DNA of 62,818 nucleotides from Treponema sp. (GTDB lineage Bacteria; Spirochaetota; Spirochaetia; Treponematales; Treponemataceae): contig JAAYNH010000048.1 of assembly GCA_012520945.1 (NCBI GenBank), positions 1-62,818 on the forward strand, given 5' to 3'. Below are positions 52,815 through 60,820 of this stretch, one piece after another. How positions within the stretch are numbered: position 1 is the first letter of the stretch; each line of letters begins with the position of its first letter. The translations under genes were made by a program, and so were the position numbers. Under the pieces are notes generated by a model. It was not told where the DNA came from and searched no databases. It worked only from the letters and a program-made list of their open reading frames with translations.

Positions 52815-54087
52815 TGAAGGAAGCAATGTAAAAATAAACGGTGAGACTATAGCTGAATGTCGTGAAAAGGTTTTTAGACAGTTTGGTGAAGATTTCGACA
52901 TTACGCCTATTTCAAGTGCACAAAAAAAAATCGGTGGTTTTTTGGGATTTGGTCAAAAAGATGGCGTTGAAGTAACATATTTAATTTATCCTAAAGCTAA
53001 ACAAGCTCCAAAAATTCAACCATTGTATCCTAACTTAAATAACCAATTTAATAATATAAAGCTAACGGAAACAAAAAAGGTAAATTTTGACATTTCTGAA
53101 GAAGAACTTGAAAAACGCAAAATAAATATTATTGAAAGCAATCCAACCGCTTCACAAGCAGTTCAAGCACAAATTGCAAAAGAAGTTTTAGATGAGGTAA
53201 AAGCCCTGCGTGAAGATGTTCAAAAACAAAATGAATCTATTAAAATATCTCAAGTGGAAGAACATCCAACAATAACAAAAATTGAACAAATCTTGGAAAA
53301 AAATGAGTTTTCCTCCTCATATATAAAAAAAATATTAAATAGAGTACGTAAAGAATTTAGCATAGAAGATTTGACAAATTATTTCAAAGTTGAACAAGCT
53401 GTTGTTAATATGATTGCACAAACTATTGAAATTAAAAAACCCGAATATGTTGCTCGTCCGCAAGTTATTGTTTTAGTTGGTCCGACAGGTGTGGGTAAAA
53501 CAACAACTGTTGCAAAAATTGCCGCAAATTATATTTGCCCTGAAGATAATCGTATGCAAAAAAAAGTTGCGTTAATTACAATGGACGGATATAGAATTGG
53601 TGCTAAACAGCAGCTTGAAGCATATGGTGAAATTCTGAATATTCCTGTTGAGTTAGCATATGATAGCGATGCATTGCAAAAATTAATTAATAAATATAAA
53701 AATGATTTCGATTACATTATAATTGACACCATTGGGAATAGTCCGAACGATTATATTGAAGTTTCAAAGATGCGTTCGCGTTTGGAAATGAAAAATGTAA
53801 CTGTAGAAACATATCTAACAATTGCGGCAGCAACAAAAAGCTCCGATATTCGTAACATAGTTCAACAATATGAAATTTTTACATATGATTCAGTAATAGT
53901 TACAAAACTTGATGAAACAAAATGTATTGGAAATGTAATTTCAGTTTTAGATGAAAAGCATAAATCGGTCGTATATTTAACTGACGGACAAAAAGTGCCT
54001 CAACATATTGAAAAAGCATCTGTTTTAAGGTTTTTGGACTCTTTGACCGATTTTAAAATAGACAGAGAGAATTTTCAAACAAAGTAA
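52801..54087 (+). CDS. flhF: Flagellar-placement SRP-like GTPase FlhF
   Basis: The 428-residue protein has a variable basic N-terminal region (1-200), then an NG domain with P-loop GPTGVGKTTTVAKIAANY (about 226-243), ITMDGYRIGAKQQLEAYGEILNIPV, IIIDTIGNSPNDY and VTKLDETKCIGNVISVL. FlhF recruits the first basal-body parts and sets cell-pole position. It overlaps flhA and precedes the antagonist flhG by 20 bp. Confidence 0.93.
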   Translation: MFSFNEGSNVKINGETIAECREKVFRQFGEDFDITPISSAQKKIGGFLGFGQKDGVEVTYLIYPKAKQAPKIQPLYPNLNNQFNNIKLTETKKVNFDISEEELEKRKINIIESNPTASQAVQAQIAKEVLDEVKALREDVQKQNESIKISQVEEHPTITKIEQILEKNEFSSSYIKKILNRVRKEFSIEDLTNYFKVEQAVVNMIAQTIEIKKPEYVARPQVIVLVGPTGVGKTTTVAKIAANYICPEDNRMQKKVALITMDGYRIGAKQQLEAYGEILNIPVELAYDSDALQKLINKYKNDFDYIIIDTIGNSPNDYIEVSKMRSRLEMKNVTVETYLTIAAATKSSDIRNIVQQYEIFTYDSVIVTKLDETKCIGNVISVLDEKHKSVVYLTDGQKVPQHIEKASVLRFLDSLTDFKIDRENFQTK

Positions 54088-54107
54088 AATTTTAACGGAG
54101 AAAATAT

Positions 54108-54971
54108 ATGCAAGATCAAGCATCTGAATTGAGAGCAATGATGAATAAAACAAAACCGGCTCATGCTACGCGAATTATTGCCATAACAAGTGGAAAAGGT
54201 GGTGTTGGCAAAACTAATCTTGCTGTTAATATGGCAATTGCATATGCGGAAATGGGTAAAAAAGTAATTTTGATTGACGGAGATTTGGGTATGGCAAACG
54301 TAAATGTTTTGCTTAATATTGTACCAACGGCTAATCTTTTACATGTAATTACTCAACATAAATCTATTACAGATATTGTTCTAAATACTGAATTCGGAAT
54401 TAAATTTATTGCCGGTGCCAACGGATTTTCTCGCATTGCTAATTTGAATGAAACGGAATTGGACTTTTTTGTAAAAGAGTTTTCCCAGCTTTCAAATGCT
54501 GACATTATCATCATTGATACAGGGGCCGGAATTTCAAATAACGTTTTAAGTTTTGTTGCTGCTGCAGATGAAGTTTATGTTGTAACAACCCCGGAACCAA
54601 CCGCAATTACTGACGCATATGGAATTATTAAAATTATAGCTACGGAATTACAAAATACAAATGTGAATATGAAATTGCTTGTAAATCGTGTTCATTCCGC
54701 TGAAGAAGGCAGGCGTATTTCTGATCGCATTATAAATATTGCCGCTCAGTTTTTAAATTATAAAATTGAATATTTGGGTTTTATATATGAAGATCCCATC
54801 GTTACAAGTTCGGTAATTAGGCAAAAACCTTTTATTGTAGCGTCTCCGCAATCAAAGCCTTCAATTTGCGTTAGGCATATTGTTGGACGCATTGAAAAAA
54901 CCGAGTTTGAAGAAGAAGAAGGATTTGCAAGATTTTTGCGTAAGATTCGTGGTAGAGGCAAAAAAAAATAG
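54108..54971 (+). CDS. flhG: Flagellar-number regulator FlhG (YlxH/FleN, MinD-like ATPase)
   Basis: The 287-residue protein has the deviant Walker A ITSGKGGVGKTNLAVNMAIAYAEMGKKVILIDGDLGMANVNVLL (about 26-68). IIIDTGAGISNNVLSFVAAADEVYVVTTPEPTAITDAYGIIK follows. A basic, amphipathic C-terminus (FLRKIRGRGKKK) may bind membrane. A short DQASELR-type N-terminus stimulates FlhF GTPase in related proteins. It limits the number of flagella. The ribosome-binding site is CGGAGAA. Confidence 0.93.
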   Translation: MQDQASELRAMMNKTKPAHATRIIAITSGKGGVGKTNLAVNMAIAYAEMGKKVILIDGDLGMANVNVLLNIVPTANLLHVITQHKSITDIVLNTEFGIKFIAGANGFSRIANLNETELDFFVKEFSQLSNADIIIIDTGAGISNNVLSFVAAADEVYVVTTPEPTAITDAYGIIKIIATELQNTNVNMKLLVNRVHSAEEGRRISDRIINIAAQFLNYKIEYLGFIYEDPIVTSSVIRQKPFIVASPQSKPSICVRHIVGRIEKTEFEEEEGFARFLRKIRGRGKKK

Positions 54972-55006
54972 CATAAATTTGTTAAAAAAAATATACAGTC
55001 GCTATA

Positions 55007-55036
55007 GTTGACAGATTGGAAATATTGACTTAAACT
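55007..55036 (+). promoter_or_regulatory. Possible promoter before the 55057-fliA-fapA segment
   Basis: TTGACA (55007-55012), an 18-bp spacer and TAAACT (55031-55036) lie in the only longer gap (85 bp) of the late motility block. It could give the fliA segment extra transcription independent of the upstream operon. Confidence 0.4.
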
Positions 55037-55056
55037 ATATAAAAGGGAGGAATGGT

Positions 55057-55797
55057 ATGAATAGCCCGAAATTTATTGCATTTGCCGGTGTTTTTGGGTT
55101 TGTCCTTTCGTTTCTAGTCGGTATTTTTTCCGGCAACCCCTTTGGCATAGTTTTATTAAGAGCATTTATATGTGCTTTAGGTTTCGTAGTTGTTTCTTTT
55201 GGAGCTTTGCTTTTGTATAATTATTTTTTAAATATAAAAGTAAATGAGCCTTTTGAAAGAGAAACCGTCAATGCGTCCAGTGTTGAGCTTCCTGAAGATG
55301 ATTTTCTTCCGGAGGATAATGGTCCAAGTTTTTTTGTAGATGATATTCAAGAGCGACGACCGACTGTGCAAAGAAAAACAAGTGCAACTGAAAGGCAAAG
55401 TTTTGATTTTGATGAATTAACTGATTTTAAAAGCGAACAAAATATTTCATCGGAAAATGATTCGGAAGATGTGGATTTTGAAAATATGAATTCAATGGAA
55501 AAGGATTTTATTGATGTTGATTCAATAGATGTTGATGAAAATGTTCAAAATTCGGTTTTGAAAAATGTGAATGAGGATATAAAACAAAAAGTTGCTGTGC
55601 AAGATGATGATGAAGTTCTTGATGAGCTTCCGGAAATTAGTAATTATGTTGCCATGGATACAACTGAAAGTTCTTCGGAGTCGATATATTCGAGTCCGTC
55701 AAGTTCTTTTACCCCTGCATCATTAGATGAAATGACTAATTTTCAAGATTCGACTGTAATTGCTCAAGCAATTCGGACTGCACTTGCAAATGACTAA
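55057..55797 (+). CDS. Membrane-anchored acidic hypothetical protein of the flagellar cluster
   Basis: The 246-residue protein has two N-terminal spans (about 7-27 and 33-58, with GLY-rich turn SGNPFG), then a long Asp/Glu/Ser-rich, mostly disordered cytoplasmic or periplasmic tail ending in a conserved-looking segment SLDEMTNFQDSTVIAQAIRTAL. I do not recognise a family; treponemes carry a gene of this layout between flhG and fliA. A strong ribosome-binding site (GGGAGG) is present. The position suggests a motility-related role. Confidence 0.7.
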   Translation: MNSPKFIAFAGVFGFVLSFLVGIFSGNPFGIVLLRAFICALGFVVVSFGALLLYNYFLNIKVNEPFERETVNASSVELPEDDFLPEDNGPSFFVDDIQERRPTVQRKTSATERQSFDFDELTDFKSEQNISSENDSEDVDFENMNSMEKDFIDVDSIDVDENVQNSVLKNVNEDIKQKVAVQDDDEVLDELPEISNYVAMDTTESSSESIYSSPSSSFTPASLDEMTNFQDSTVIAQAIRTALAND

Positions 55798-55811
55798 AGG
55801 TGTGGGATAAT

Positions 55812-56600
55812 ATGGCAAATTCGTTGAATGGGCAAAAAACAGAAGAAGAATTGTGGGTAGAATTTAAAAAAACAAAATCGCTCGCCATTAGGGACATTTT
55901 TATTAGGCAATATATGCCGTTGGTAAAGTATGTTGCAGGAAAATTATCCGGTGGTATGCCAAGCAACGTTGATTTTGATGATTTAGTTAGCTACGGTCAA
56001 TTTGGTCTGTTGGATGCAATAAATAAATATGACCCTGATAAAAATGTTAAATTTAAGACATATGCGGTAACACGAATTCGTGGGGCAATTTATGATGAGT
56101 TGCGTCAATTAGATTGGGTTCCGCGTTCAATTCGTCAAAAATCGCGTGAAATTGAGAATACGATTATGCGTCTTGAGTCGAATCTTGGTCGTCCGGCAAG
56201 TGATGCGGAAATTGCAGGAGCAATGGGGCTGAGTGAAGAAGAATTTCAGCGTACTGTAATGAAAGTTTCGGGCACAAGTATTCTTTCGCTTAATGATGTT
56301 TGGTATTCCGGAGATAATTCTGACAGAGTTTCTATCGGTGACACAATTGAAGCTCCGTCCAGCTTAAATCCTGATGTTATTGTTGAGCGTGAAGAAGTTC
56401 GACGTGTTATCATCGATGCAATTAATGACTTGCCTGAAAAAGAAAAAATGGTTTTGGTTTTGTATTACCATGAAGACATGACATTCAAAGAAATCGGCCA
56501 AGTTCTTGAAGTAAGTGAATCACGTATTTCGCAACTTCATACAAAAGCTAATTTACGTCTTAGAGCAAAGCTGACAAATATTCGTAAAGGAATCATTTAA
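55812..56600 (+). CDS. fliA: Flagellar/sigma-28 RNA polymerase sigma factor FliA (WhiG type)
   Basis: The protein has about 262 residues from the ATG at 55812. Sigma region 2 is RDIFIRQYMPLVKYVAGKLSGGMP...DFDDLVSYGQFGLLDAINKYDP, with -10 recognition KFKTYAVTRIRGAIYDELRQLDWVPRSIRQ. Region 3 follows (RPASDAEIAGAMGLSEEEFQ), then region 4 LPEKEKMVLVLYYHEDMTFKEIGQVLEVSESRISQLHTKA. It should read promoters of the type seen before fliK and flbD. No anti-sigma FlgM was seen nearby. Its last base overlaps the fapA start. Confidence 0.94.
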   Translation: MANSLNGQKTEEELWVEFKKTKSLAIRDIFIRQYMPLVKYVAGKLSGGMPSNVDFDDLVSYGQFGLLDAINKYDPDKNVKFKTYAVTRIRGAIYDELRQLDWVPRSIRQKSREIENTIMRLESNLGRPASDAEIAGAMGLSEEEFQRTVMKVSGTSILSLNDVWYSGDNSDRVSIGDTIEAPSSLNPDVIVEREEVRRVIIDAINDLPEKEKMVLVLYYHEDMTFKEIGQVLEVSESRISQLHTKANLRLRAKLTNIRKGII

Positions 56601-58576
56601 TGGTAACGTTGGACAAAATTCGCAATGATATGCAAAAATTGCTCCAAGATGACAAAAGCCTTCGTTATGTAAATGTTCGTGCGGATTCGGTTGAAGATGC
56701 TTTAGCCGATGCGGCTGTTCAGCTTAATTCAAAAGTTTCTTTTCTTGAATATGAAGTTTTAGAAAAAGGTTATGAAGGTTTTTGGGGATTAGCAAAAAAA
56801 CCTTGGTATTTGCGTATTTATGAAAATCCTGTTGCTGTTGCAAAAAAAAGAAAAAAGAAAAAAACAGAAGATATTATTATTGATGATCATCTAGAAGAAG
56901 CTCCAAAAATTGTTGATAAAGACGGAATGTTTTATATTCGTTACTTTGCTTCACAAATTAATCTTAAAGTTGTTTTACCTCAAGGAAAAGGTGCTCATGT
57001 CGATGCAAAAGAAATCCTCAGTCATCTTAAACGCCAAGAAATTGTTGCAATTGAAGAAGATTTAATTCGCCAATATGTTAAAACCGGTACCGATGGTAAA
57101 TATGAGCCGATTGGTCAATATAATCATAACCCAGCAGCAGATGCAACTATCGTTGTAGATGTTTCGAACGATGAAATGCATGCCATGATTACGGTTTCTT
57201 CTCCTGCAGTTGGCGGAGCGGAAGCTAATGCCGACCAAATAGTGCGTATGCTTTCAATTCAAGGCGTTGTTATTGGTATTGATGAACAGAAAATTTCAGA
57301 TTTTGTTGATAATCCCGTTTATGGCGTCCCTTATGTTGTAGCAGATGCAATTGATCCTGTTGACGGACGCGATGCATATATTGCATATAATTTTGAAACG
57401 GATCGTTCGAAACTTCGTATTTCGGAAGCAGCCAACGGGCAAGTTGATTTTAAAGAACTAAACTTAATTCAAAATGTTGTTGAAGGTCAACCACTTGCTG
57501 TAAAAATGCCACCTGAAAGAGGAAAAGCCGGTAAAACGGTTTATGGAAAATATCTTGAAGCAAAAAACGGAAAAGATATACATATGCCTTTGGGTGAAAA
57601 TGTTGTAGTTGACACTGACGGTCGCACAATTTTGGCTGCAACTAATGGACAAGTTTTGCTTAAAGGGGACAAAATTTTTGTTGAACCTGTTATGGAAGTT
57701 AACGGTGTCAATATAAAAACCGGAAACATTCAGTTTTTAGGAACAGTTATTGTTAAAGGAAATGTTGAAGACGGTTTTAATGTAAAAGCATCCGGTAATA
57801 TTGAAGTTTCCGGAACTGTTGGAAACTGCCTTTTGGAGGCGGAAGGAGACATTATTGTAACATTGGGAATTTTAGGACGCAATGAAGGATTTGTTCATTC
57901 TAAAAAATCAATATGGGCAAAATTTATTCAAAATGCAAAAATTGAAGCTGAAGAATATGTTGTTGTTTCAGATAGTATTGTAAATTCAAATGTTACGGCA
58001 AATAAAAAAATAATTGTGCAGGGAAAAAGAGCGGCAATTATTGGTGGACATTTATTTGCAACAGAGGAAATTCATGCGAAAAACATTGGAACGCGAGGCG
58101 GTGGTACTGAAACTGTTTTGGAAGTTGGTTATGATCCACGTGCAAAACGCCGTTTAAATAGTTTATTGGAAAAAAATGAATCATTTAAACGAGAGCTTGA
58201 TGATATTGAATTGAATATTCAAACATTGGAAAATACTAAAAAGGTTCGTCGTCAATTACCTCATGATAAAGAAGAAAGTTTGATAAAGTTTATAGCACGT
58301 AAAGCCGAAATTCAAAGTGAGCTGGAAACTATGAGTAAAGAAATTGAACAAATTCAGATACACTTGCGTGAATTGAAAGTTATAGGCAAGATTTCTGCTT
58401 CCGGTATGATTTATTCCGGTGTAAAAGTTTATGTTCGTGATGCATACGATGAATTTCCAACTGATATTAAGAGTGTTACGGTTTATTACAAAGACGGATT
58501 TGTATACAAGGGCAAGTACGAACCATTGGCAATAGAGGACACGAAGCGAGTTCCTGATGGCTATTCAACCAATTGA
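56600..58576 (+). CDS. fapA: FapA (DUF342) protein with N-terminal Jag-like domain
   Basis: The 658-residue protein starts with a Jag-N-like segment (about 20-65, VNVRADSVEDALADAAVQLNSKVSFLEYEVLEKGYEGFWGLAKK). The DUF342 region follows (VPYVVADAIDPVDGRDAYIAYNFE; GQPLAVKMPPERGKAGKTVYGKYL), then right-handed beta-helix repeats (VNGVNIKTGNIQFLGTVIVKGNVEDGFNVKASGNIEVSG), and a coiled coil near 510-590. Such proteins are polymer or cell-surface adaptors, called FapA in Bacillus and linked to flagellar/secretion loci. Its start overlaps fliA by one base. Confidence 0.86.
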   Translation: MVTLDKIRNDMQKLLQDDKSLRYVNVRADSVEDALADAAVQLNSKVSFLEYEVLEKGYEGFWGLAKKPWYLRIYENPVAVAKKRKKKKTEDIIIDDHLEEAPKIVDKDGMFYIRYFASQINLKVVLPQGKGAHVDAKEILSHLKRQEIVAIEEDLIRQYVKTGTDGKYEPIGQYNHNPAADATIVVDVSNDEMHAMITVSSPAVGGAEANADQIVRMLSIQGVVIGIDEQKISDFVDNPVYGVPYVVADAIDPVDGRDAYIAYNFETDRSKLRISEAANGQVDFKELNLIQNVVEGQPLAVKMPPERGKAGKTVYGKYLEAKNGKDIHMPLGENVVVDTDGRTILAATNGQVLLKGDKIFVEPVMEVNGVNIKTGNIQFLGTVIVKGNVEDGFNVKASGNIEVSGTVGNCLLEAEGDIIVTLGILGRNEGFVHSKKSIWAKFIQNAKIEAEEYVVVSDSIVNSNVTANKKIIVQGKRAAIIGGHLFATEEIHAKNIGTRGGGTETVLEVGYDPRAKRRLNSLLEKNESFKRELDDIELNIQTLENTKKVRRQLPHDKEESLIKFIARKAEIQSELETMSKEIEQIQIHLRELKVIGKISASGMIYSGVKVYVRDAYDEFPTDIKSVTVYYKDGFVYKGKYEPLAIEDTKRVPDGYSTN

Positions 58577-58892
58577 TTTGCAAGTTTTATATTCTCAATT
58601 AGAAAATGTGTCTAAAAATGTTGCCTTTCAGCAACAGGGCATTGTAAAGCATGAGGCTATAACCGCTGAAAAAGAAGCGGAAAAACTTCAAGAGAAAAAA
58701 CAAACAGTTGAAGAAACGCGATTTCAAGAAAATCAAGTAATTATTCAAAAAGATGGGAAAAATTCACAAAATTCTTCAGAAAAAGAAAAAAAGGAAAGTA
58801 AAAATCAAGTTGAAACAATTGAAGATGTTCAACCAAAATTTCAAGTTATTAGAGATCCGCTTTTAGGACAACATATTGATATTACGGTGTAA
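58557..58892 (+). CDS. Small acidic hypothetical protein downstream of fapA
   Basis: The 111-residue protein overlaps the fapA end by 20 bp. It has an N-terminal segment IDLQVLYSQLENVSKNVAFQQQGIVKHEAI, a charged coiled-coil middle and a conserved-looking end RDPLLGQHIDITV. It has no signal peptide or known domain. The overlap and continuous strand indicate one operon with the next two genes. Confidence 0.7.
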   Translation: MAIQPIDLQVLYSQLENVSKNVAFQQQGIVKHEAITAEKEAEKLQEKKQTVEETRFQENQVIIQKDGKNSQNSSEKEKKESKNQVETIEDVQPKFQVIRDPLLGQHIDITV

Positions 58893-58895
58893 AAA

Positions 58896-59411
58896 ATGCA
58901 AACGACAATTTTGATTGTTATTTCTGTTGTAAATATTGTTTTATGGATAATTCTTTTTCGTACAATTAGAAAAAAAATAACAAATGGTTATATTGATCAG
59001 TTTTCTATAGAAATTGAAAATTTAGTAAAAGAACTTGATAGAACAACGGAAAATAATTTATCTCTTTTAGAAGAAAAAATTCAACAAGTAAAAGATGTCC
59101 TTGTATATGCGGAAAATAAAATTGAAATTGCAAAAAATGATATGTATTCAGCTCCAAGATCTCAAGGAAAACATCTTGTTAATAAATATTTTCAAAATTC
59201 TTCCGAAGAACAAATGCAAATTAAAATTATTGATGAAACAGAAAATGTTGAAGAAAAAAAGGAAATTGAAAATAAAGAAACAAAATCAACTATGCAGCAA
59301 AGAGTTTTAGAATTGTATAAAATGGAATTATCGTTGGAATCAATTGCCGACAGGCTGAATATTTCTATTACTGAAGTAGAAATGATTGTTTTAATGTATG
59401 GTGACAGATAA
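58896..59411 (+). CDS. Membrane-anchored coiled-coil protein with C-terminal HTH-like tail
   Basis: The 171-residue protein has one N-terminal span (TTILIVISVVNIVLWIILF, about 3-21), then a coiled coil (30-110) and a final segment RVLELYKMELSLESIADRLNISITEVEMIVLMYGD that has the length and turn of a helix-turn-helix (about 136-171). Such DUF6115-like proteins are seen next to fapA in many flagellated bacteria. Function unknown. Confidence 0.72.
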   Translation: MQTTILIVISVVNIVLWIILFRTIRKKITNGYIDQFSIEIENLVKELDRTTENNLSLLEEKIQQVKDVLVYAENKIEIAKNDMYSAPRSQGKHLVNKYFQNSSEEQMQIKIIDETENVEEKKEIENKETKSTMQQRVLELYKMELSLESIADRLNISITEVEMIVLMYGDR

Positions 59412-60026
59412 ATGAAAAAAACGATAATTTGTCTTCTATATATTTGTTGTTTTTTTTGTGTTAAAGCACAGGAGTTTTTAGAAGTAAAAAAATTAACCGG
59501 CAAGTGGCAAAATTCAAGTAGAATTGTCAATTTTGAAACAGAGCAAACGTGGCTAAAGACATTTTATACCTTATGGAATGATGGACCATATTCGTTATAT
59601 GAATTGGAACAAATACGCCTTTTACAAGTTGAAGATAAGGTTTTTTTGAATTTTTATGAAAAAAAAGACGATATTTTTATAGCTGTAAATAATAAAAAAA
59701 ATGTTGCTATTAGTCCTGTAAAAACAGAAAATAAGTTTTTTGGTTATGTTTTTTCTGAAACAGAAAAAGATTTAGTATATAAAGTTTTGTACTGGAAATC
59801 AGAAGTTCTTTTTTCTGATGAAAAAATTGAATTTGAAAATAGCATAATAATTCCAAAGCATATTGCAATTAATGATATTATATATACTTGTGTTACAGGG
59901 CGTGGCAATAAATTGCGTAATGTTAAAGCGGAAACAATTGAAGATGTTTTTGGAACTGAAATTTTGCATAAAAATGAAAAATATTTGGCAATTGGTGAAC
60001 CGTTTTTAACAAAAATAAAAGAATAA
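59412..60026 (+). CDS. Exported hypothetical protein (signal peptide)
   Basis: The 204-residue protein has an N-terminal signal (MKKTIICLLYICCFFCVKAQ, about 1-20) with likely cleavage after Ala. The exported part is beta-rich with aromatic residues (WLKTFYTLWNDGPYSLYELEQIRL) and a C-terminal THVC-type segment YTCVTGRGNKLRNVKAETIEDVFG. No family is recognised. The start directly abuts the previous stop, so it is part of the fapA operon. A 309-nt gap follows. Confidence 0.7.
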   Translation: MKKTIICLLYICCFFCVKAQEFLEVKKLTGKWQNSSRIVNFETEQTWLKTFYTLWNDGPYSLYELEQIRLLQVEDKVFLNFYEKKDDIFIAVNNKKNVAISPVKTENKFFGYVFSETEKDLVYKVLYWKSEVLFSDEKIEFENSIIIPKHIAINDIIYTCVTGRGNKLRNVKAETIEDVFGTEILHKNEKYLAIGEPFLTKIKE

Positions 60027-60142
60027 AAATCATAAATAGAAAATTTAAAAAAAAATGTCATGTAATATAAAATATCTAATTTTTTTCAGATAATAAATTG
60101 CTATGAAAAATAATCTTTGTGTGAGTGAAACTTTGTGTAAGT

Positions 60143-60168
60143 GTACTTGACCAACAGTACTTGACCAA
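60143..60168 (+). repeat. Direct repeat GTACTTGACCAA x2 in the gap after the fapA operon
   Basis: GTACTTGACCAA occurs at 60143-60154 and again at 60157-60168, 14 nt apart. Each copy contains a -35-like TTGACC; the second has a weak -10 (TAACAT, 60185-60190) at 18 bp spacing. It may be a duplicated promoter or an operator. Together with the terminator at 60225 it accounts for the 60027-60335 gap. Confidence 0.55.
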
Positions 60169-60224
60169 AATTATATAAATATGTTAACATAATAATGAAC
60201 ATAAAAATTATCGCGTGTAGCTAG

Positions 60225-60251
60225 AGAGTCGTTCAAACGACTCTTTTTTTA
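60225..60251 (+). terminator. Strong Rho-independent terminator
   Basis: AGAGTCGTT (60225-60233) pairs with AACGACTCT (60236-60244) and a run of seven T follows. It ends either the fapA operon (200 nt upstream) or a short transcript started near the direct repeats, and it isolates rimP-nusA-infB. Confidence 0.85.
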
Positions 60252-60290
60252 TAGATTTTTAGCAAATATGGAAATATTGAAAACATATTA

Positions 60291-60318
60291 TTGATAAATG
60301 ATGATGAATAAGTATAGA
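60291..60318 (+). promoter_or_regulatory. Promoter candidate for rimP-nusA-infB
   Basis: TTGATA (60291-60296), a 16-bp spacer and TATAGA (60313-60318), 17 nt before the rimP TTG start. The ribosome-binding site TAGGAG lies between. Confidence 0.5.
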
Positions 60319-60335
60319 TACTTTTAGGAGAAATT

Positions 60336-60800
60336 TTGGAATATAAATCCTTAAGTGAAGAAAAATATTTTTCAGATGCTTCAAAATTAGTTTTAGGATT
60401 AGGTTATGTTTTAGTTGAATTACGTGTTTTTCCTATGAAAGAACAAGTTCAAGTGAAAGCGGTAATAACAAACAGCGTTGAAAATAAAGAAGGAATAGGC
60501 ATAAATGATTGTGCAAAGGTGCATCGTGTCTTGTTACCAAGAATGGAAGCTTTACTTTCAAATGATAATATATATATGGAAGTTACTTCACCGGGAATGG
60601 AGCGAACAATCAAAAATGCAGCTGAATTTGAGTTTTTCGTTGGGCAAATGGTTCGCCTCTGGGATATAAAAAAAACAGATTGGGTTTCCGGAAAAATATT
60701 GTCTTCCGATTCAACGCAAATTACGTTGGTAATGTCGGATGGAGAAAATAAATCTTATCCGTATGAACAAATAGCAAAAGCTAAATTATTACATATATAA
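60336..60800 (+). CDS. rimP: Ribosome maturation factor RimP
   Basis: The 154-residue protein with a TTG start placed after TAGGAGAAATT has the RimP pattern: GLGYVLVELRVFP, VKAVITNSV...GIGINDCAKVHRVLLPRME and YMEVTSPGMERTIKNAAEFEFFVGQMVRLW, followed by a C-terminal SH3-like domain. It is needed for 30S subunit maturation. The rimP-nusA-infB order is the standard bacterial cluster, 20 bp from nusA. Confidence 0.92.
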   Translation: MEYKSLSEEKYFSDASKLVLGLGYVLVELRVFPMKEQVQVKAVITNSVENKEGIGINDCAKVHRVLLPRMEALLSNDNIYMEVTSPGMERTIKNAAEFEFFVGQMVRLWDIKKTDWVSGKILSSDSTQITLVMSDGENKSYPYEQIAKAKLLHI

Positions 60801-60820
60801 TTTTTAAGGAGAAATCCATT

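Noticed and set aside
60197-60251. tRNA gene in the gap before rimP
   Set aside because: The only stable structure is a 9-bp terminator stem with T run; no T-loop, anticodon arm or acceptor stem could be built.
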